Assembly: GCF_003672135.1 (NCBI RefSeq)
Contig: NC_039516.1
Location: 13,003,838-13,067,837 of the forward strand
Length of the DNA: 64,000 nt
Origin: Ooceraea biroi
Lineage: Eukaryota; Arthropoda; Insecta; Hymenoptera; Formicidae
Reading direction: 5' to 3'
The notes beneath the pieces were generated by a model. The model was not told where the DNA came from, did not search any database, and was given only the letters and a program-made list of their open reading frames with translations. This document shows positions 61,112-64,000 of the stretch, in pieces. A program made the translations under genes and the position numbers. How positions within the stretch are numbered: the stretch's first letter is position 1; every line of letters begins with the position of its first letter.

Positions 61112-61773
61112 ATTCGCGCTTCCTGAAACCTACGATAAAAGGAAATGTCTCGTGCACTTGATGGGAAACAGTGAAAAGACAAGTCATAGAATAAATAAGA
61201 GGTAGAAGTGCTTTCAGTATTATTTTTCAATCGAAGACAGTGGATGCTCGTAGTGAGAGTTTTGGGAACTAAACTGTCATTATTTGCAGATATATCCCAA
61301 TGATGTCTCTTATTTATAGTTCCTGAAATCTCCGCTACGAGCCTCTACTGTTTCCCCGAAAATGACGCATAGTATAACTCAATGTCGGGTTAGACGCAAT
61401 TTTATTTTTAAGTAATGTAACTCAATAACGTAAAAACGTAAAAAGCAATCAGGCAGAAGACGAGTTGACCAATGAAGCATGAAGACGAAGTCAACGAAGA
61501 TATGACAAGTGTAAACAACTCGCAGTTAAAAGACGAGTAAAGCAGATGCAAACTCTGCGAATTTAACAATACATTAGCATGCAAGGCGGCACGCGATGTA
61601 TACAGTATTACTGCGTCATTCTGCAGCTTCACGCACACTGTGATTCAATGATTTAAATCTCTAAACGCGCAAAAGGCGAAACTGTTTAAAGTTAACCTCT
61701 ACGTCGTGCTCCGATCGCGGCTTCCGCAACTGGAGTTTTGATTTTCGAGCAGGGGCGACGTTGAATTACTGCT
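61112..61773. other. Divergent spacer between RpS15 and TRIM23
   Basis: Should hold both promoters. It contains an imperfect inverted repeat at 61237-61351. No coding sequence was found. Confidence 0.55.
61237..61351. repeat. Imperfect inverted repeat, 35-bp arms
   Basis: The arms 61237-61271 and 61317-61351 share about three quarters of positions in inverse, including an exact GCTCGTAG core and ACAGT ends. It is possibly an old MITE. It sits between the start codons of RpS15 and TRIM23. Confidence 0.6.
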
Positions 61774-64000
61774 ATGAGCGAGGACGCGGATCGATTGAGC
61801 AAATACTTGAAGCATTCGCTGAAGACGGTGCCGAAATCGAACGTAAGAGACTTTCTTTCGTACATTTCGGAATAAAAGCTACATAAAGTCAAGAACGCTG
61901 CACGCATGAGTGTTTCCAGGTGCTGGAATGTCGCGTGTGCGAGGAGGTGTTCACGGTGGACGGCGTGAAGGTGCCGCGTCTGCTGCACTGCGGCCACACA
62001 GTCTGTCACTCCTGCTTGCTGCGGCTGAGGACCTGCGTGCCGGACCAGCAGTTCCTGCTCTGTCCGTTCGACCGGCAGCCGACCGCCGTGTGCGAGAACA
62101 GTGTTTACAGCTTGAAGAAGAACTTCGCGCTCATCGAGCTGCTTGAACGGCTCGAGCAGTCCAACAGCGAGAAGACCCTGGTGCTGGAGCGCGAACGGCT
62201 GCAGTCAAACCAAACGTGCGACGAGGACGAGACGCACACTGCCGTTCTGTACTGCACCGTGTGCGCTACGCATCTGTGCGAGGCGTGCGACACCGCCACG
62301 CACTCGTCTAAGACGTTGGGCAAGCACAGGCGCGTGCCACTGTCGGAGAAGCCGCGCGAGAAGCCGCGCTGCCCGATTCACACGGCGCACGTCGCCGAGT
62401 TTACGTGTACCCAGGAGGGCTGTCACAACTCCTTGATGTGCTACCTGTGTAAAGAGTACGGCAAGCACAGCACGCACAAGGTAACGTCGCCTAGGACCCG
62501 CCCACAGGACGGTTCGCATGTAGTCGGTGTACGTTCCCTGCCAATGTCCTGCTTAATGCTTTCAATTGTAGCCGGCATTGGTGGAGGAAGAGGCCGAAAA
62601 CATCAGGAAGTCCATTATTGCGGCGTTGCAGAAGATGACGCAGTTTATGGAAAGCATGAGGGATACCGCGCACAGAATAGGTACTCCCTTCGAATAAAAT
62701 TGCACTGAATTGGCATATTTTTTAAATTATCTCTCTCTTCCATATAAATGCTTCACCTTTTTTTAAAAAAAATTTGTTTAATCTATTACGTGTTGCAGAA
62801 ATAGTAATCGAGGAATTAGAGGGCTGGGCAATCGAGGACGCAAGGAGGAGGGTGCGGTACCACTTCGAGGAGCTGCGCGCCGTTTTGGCCGAACAGGAAA
62901 AGACGGCGATGGCGTACGTCGAGACGGAGACGCGCGGTAGACTGTGCGCGTTGAGACAGCAACAAAAGGATCTCACGACCACGCGGTCGCAAGTGGCCGG
63001 CGTGTGCATCCAGTGCGAGAGCATACTTGACTCCGAGGACTGGAAGTTACTGAGCAGTTCGGAAAAAGTCAAGGAAGTGCTGGCGACGTTGGAGCAACAG
63101 CAGCAACATTATGCGCAATTGGGGCCGGACTTTCTCAGTCCAGAGTCCTCTATTCCCATTATATTCAGCAGAGTAAGCACTCGTAATAAATTATATAGGA
63201 TGTTCGAAAGCATAGCAAGTCACAAATGTCTCGCCTTTTATCTCCTTTCTAAGATTTCTAATTAATAAATTTTATTTTACCCTTTTTTCATTATTTTTTC
63301 ATTGATAAATTTTATTTTACCTTTTTTAATTATTCTTTCATTAATAAATTTTATTTTACCTTTTTTCATGTTATTTCATTACAGGATAACAGGATACACA
63401 TTGGAACAAAGATCGATATGCGCGTAGTGATTCTGGGACTGGACGGAGCCGGAAAGACGAGTATCCTGTCCGCTATGCGCGGCGTTACGCTATCGAGCCC
63501 GCCGATTCCCACTATCGGATTTAACGTCGAAAGCCTCGAGTATCAGAATCTCGTTTTCACCCTCTGGGACGTCAGCGGACAGCAGAAGTTTCGGCCACTG
63601 TGGAAGCACTACTATCATAACACGCAGGCCGTTATTTTCGTGGTCGACGCCAGCGATAGATCTCGCTTCGAGGAGGCGCAGAATGAATTGTCGAAGATAC
63701 TTTACGAACGGGAGCTCAAGGACGCTCTATTTTTAATCTATGCCAACAAGCAGGTGAATATAACGTTCCCTGCAGTTTTTACATTCTGGACACTTAGTTT
63801 CCGTGTACATATTTATGTTCCTTAAAATTATTATTTGGTTAGAATATAATTATAAGATTCCGCTATATAAAATTATATTATTTAAACTATGTACATGTCA
63901 ATATATTTGCAGGATATTGCAGGCTGTGCGAGTGTCGAGGAGCTAACCGACGTACTCGGTTTACATAAACTCTGTTGTGCAAGAGCTTGGCACATTCAGG
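61774..64000 (+). CDS. TRIM23: E3 ubiquitin ligase TRIM23 (ARFD1), 3' end outside window
   Basis: TRIM protein with a C-terminal ARF GTPase domain, acting as a RING E3 ligase whose activity is tuned by GTP binding. Six exons are visible: 61774-61842, 61920-62480, 62572-62680, 62799-63172, 63385-63753, and 63913 running past the window end. The RING finger is at about 27-72 (CRVCEEVF...CGHTVCHSC...CPFD). B-boxes follow at roughly 120-210 (CTVCATHLCEAC, CPIHTAHVAEFTC...CYLCKEYGKHSTH), then a coiled coil at 215-365. The ARF domain from about 378 has the P-loop GLDGAGKTS, switch I PIPTIGFNVE, switch II WDVSGQQKFRPLW and ANKQD. The WDVSGQQ glycine and glutamine are normal. ARF numbering suggests about 50 residues are missing on the right. 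Confidence 0.95.
63261..63380. repeat. Three ~40-bp tandem repeats in a TRIM23 intron
   Basis: Units start at about 63261, 63301 and 63340, each reading ATTRATAAATTTTATTTTAC and then a T-rich run. The last unit runs into the ACAG acceptor of exon 5, so the array supplies that intron's pyrimidine tract. Confidence 0.85.

Noticed and set aside
1..64000. CRISPR arrays, phage or bacterial operons
   Set aside because: All genes are intron-containing animal genes. The tandem repeats seen (23844-23910, 63261-63380) have no spacer structure.

Overview
This is eukaryotic DNA, most likely from an insect and probably an ant or other hymenopteran. The genes are split by short GT-AG introns. Two chemosensory-protein (OS-D) genes, which are arthropod-specific, are present. 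The flanks are AT-rich and full of microsatellites, and short TTAGG runs occur. There are no operons, no CRISPR arrays and no prokaryotic features. I joined exons by hand, matching splice sites and reading phase. Every multi-exon model below closes to a whole number of codons, and lengths fit the known families where the family is known.

Layout. 1-6273 holds no gene I can support, only purine-rich and CA/AAT microsatellite sequence. 6274-11046 (-) is nardilysin and 11313-12678 (-) is GDP-D-glucose phosphorylase 1. From 12987 to 26486 lies a head-to-tail tandem duplication of a block holding POLR3F (RNA polymerase III subunit RPC6, -) and COMMD3 (+). Unit 1 is 12987-20186 and unit 2 is 20187-26486. 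Unit 1 also carries a convergent pair of chemosensory-protein genes and a 148-bp palindromic MITE next to the POLR3F start. Unit 2 lacks the chemosensory pair and the MITE. It instead carries a 2.35-kb composite insertion inside the first POLR3F coding exon, containing 5S-rRNA-like and tRNA-like sequence.

After the duplication come a Psc/Su(z)2-type Polycomb RING protein (28868-33453, -), a Tret1-like sugar transporter (35444-37814, +), a polypeptide GalNAc-transferase (38898-41389, +), condensin subunit SMC2 (41885-46309, +), an RPS6KC1-like PX-MIT-pseudokinase (46540-49642, -), a BTB/pipsqueak transcription factor (51251-53472, +), an unrecognised two-pass membrane protein (54326-55282, +), rabenosyn-5 (57565-59802, +), ribosomal protein S15 (60219-61111, -) and the 5' part of TRIM23 (61774 to the window end, +).

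These are mostly unrelated housekeeping and developmental genes, so neighbourhood says little about function. RPS6KC1 (PX domain) and rabenosyn-5 (FYVE finger) both belong to families that bind PI3P on early endosomes, but I read nothing into that. I found no candidate for an undescribed multi-gene system. The strongest observations are the recent tandem duplication with different mobile-element damage at the 5' end of each POLR3F copy, the 5S-like sequence inside the insertion, and a nest of inverted repeats at 50.1-51.1 kb.
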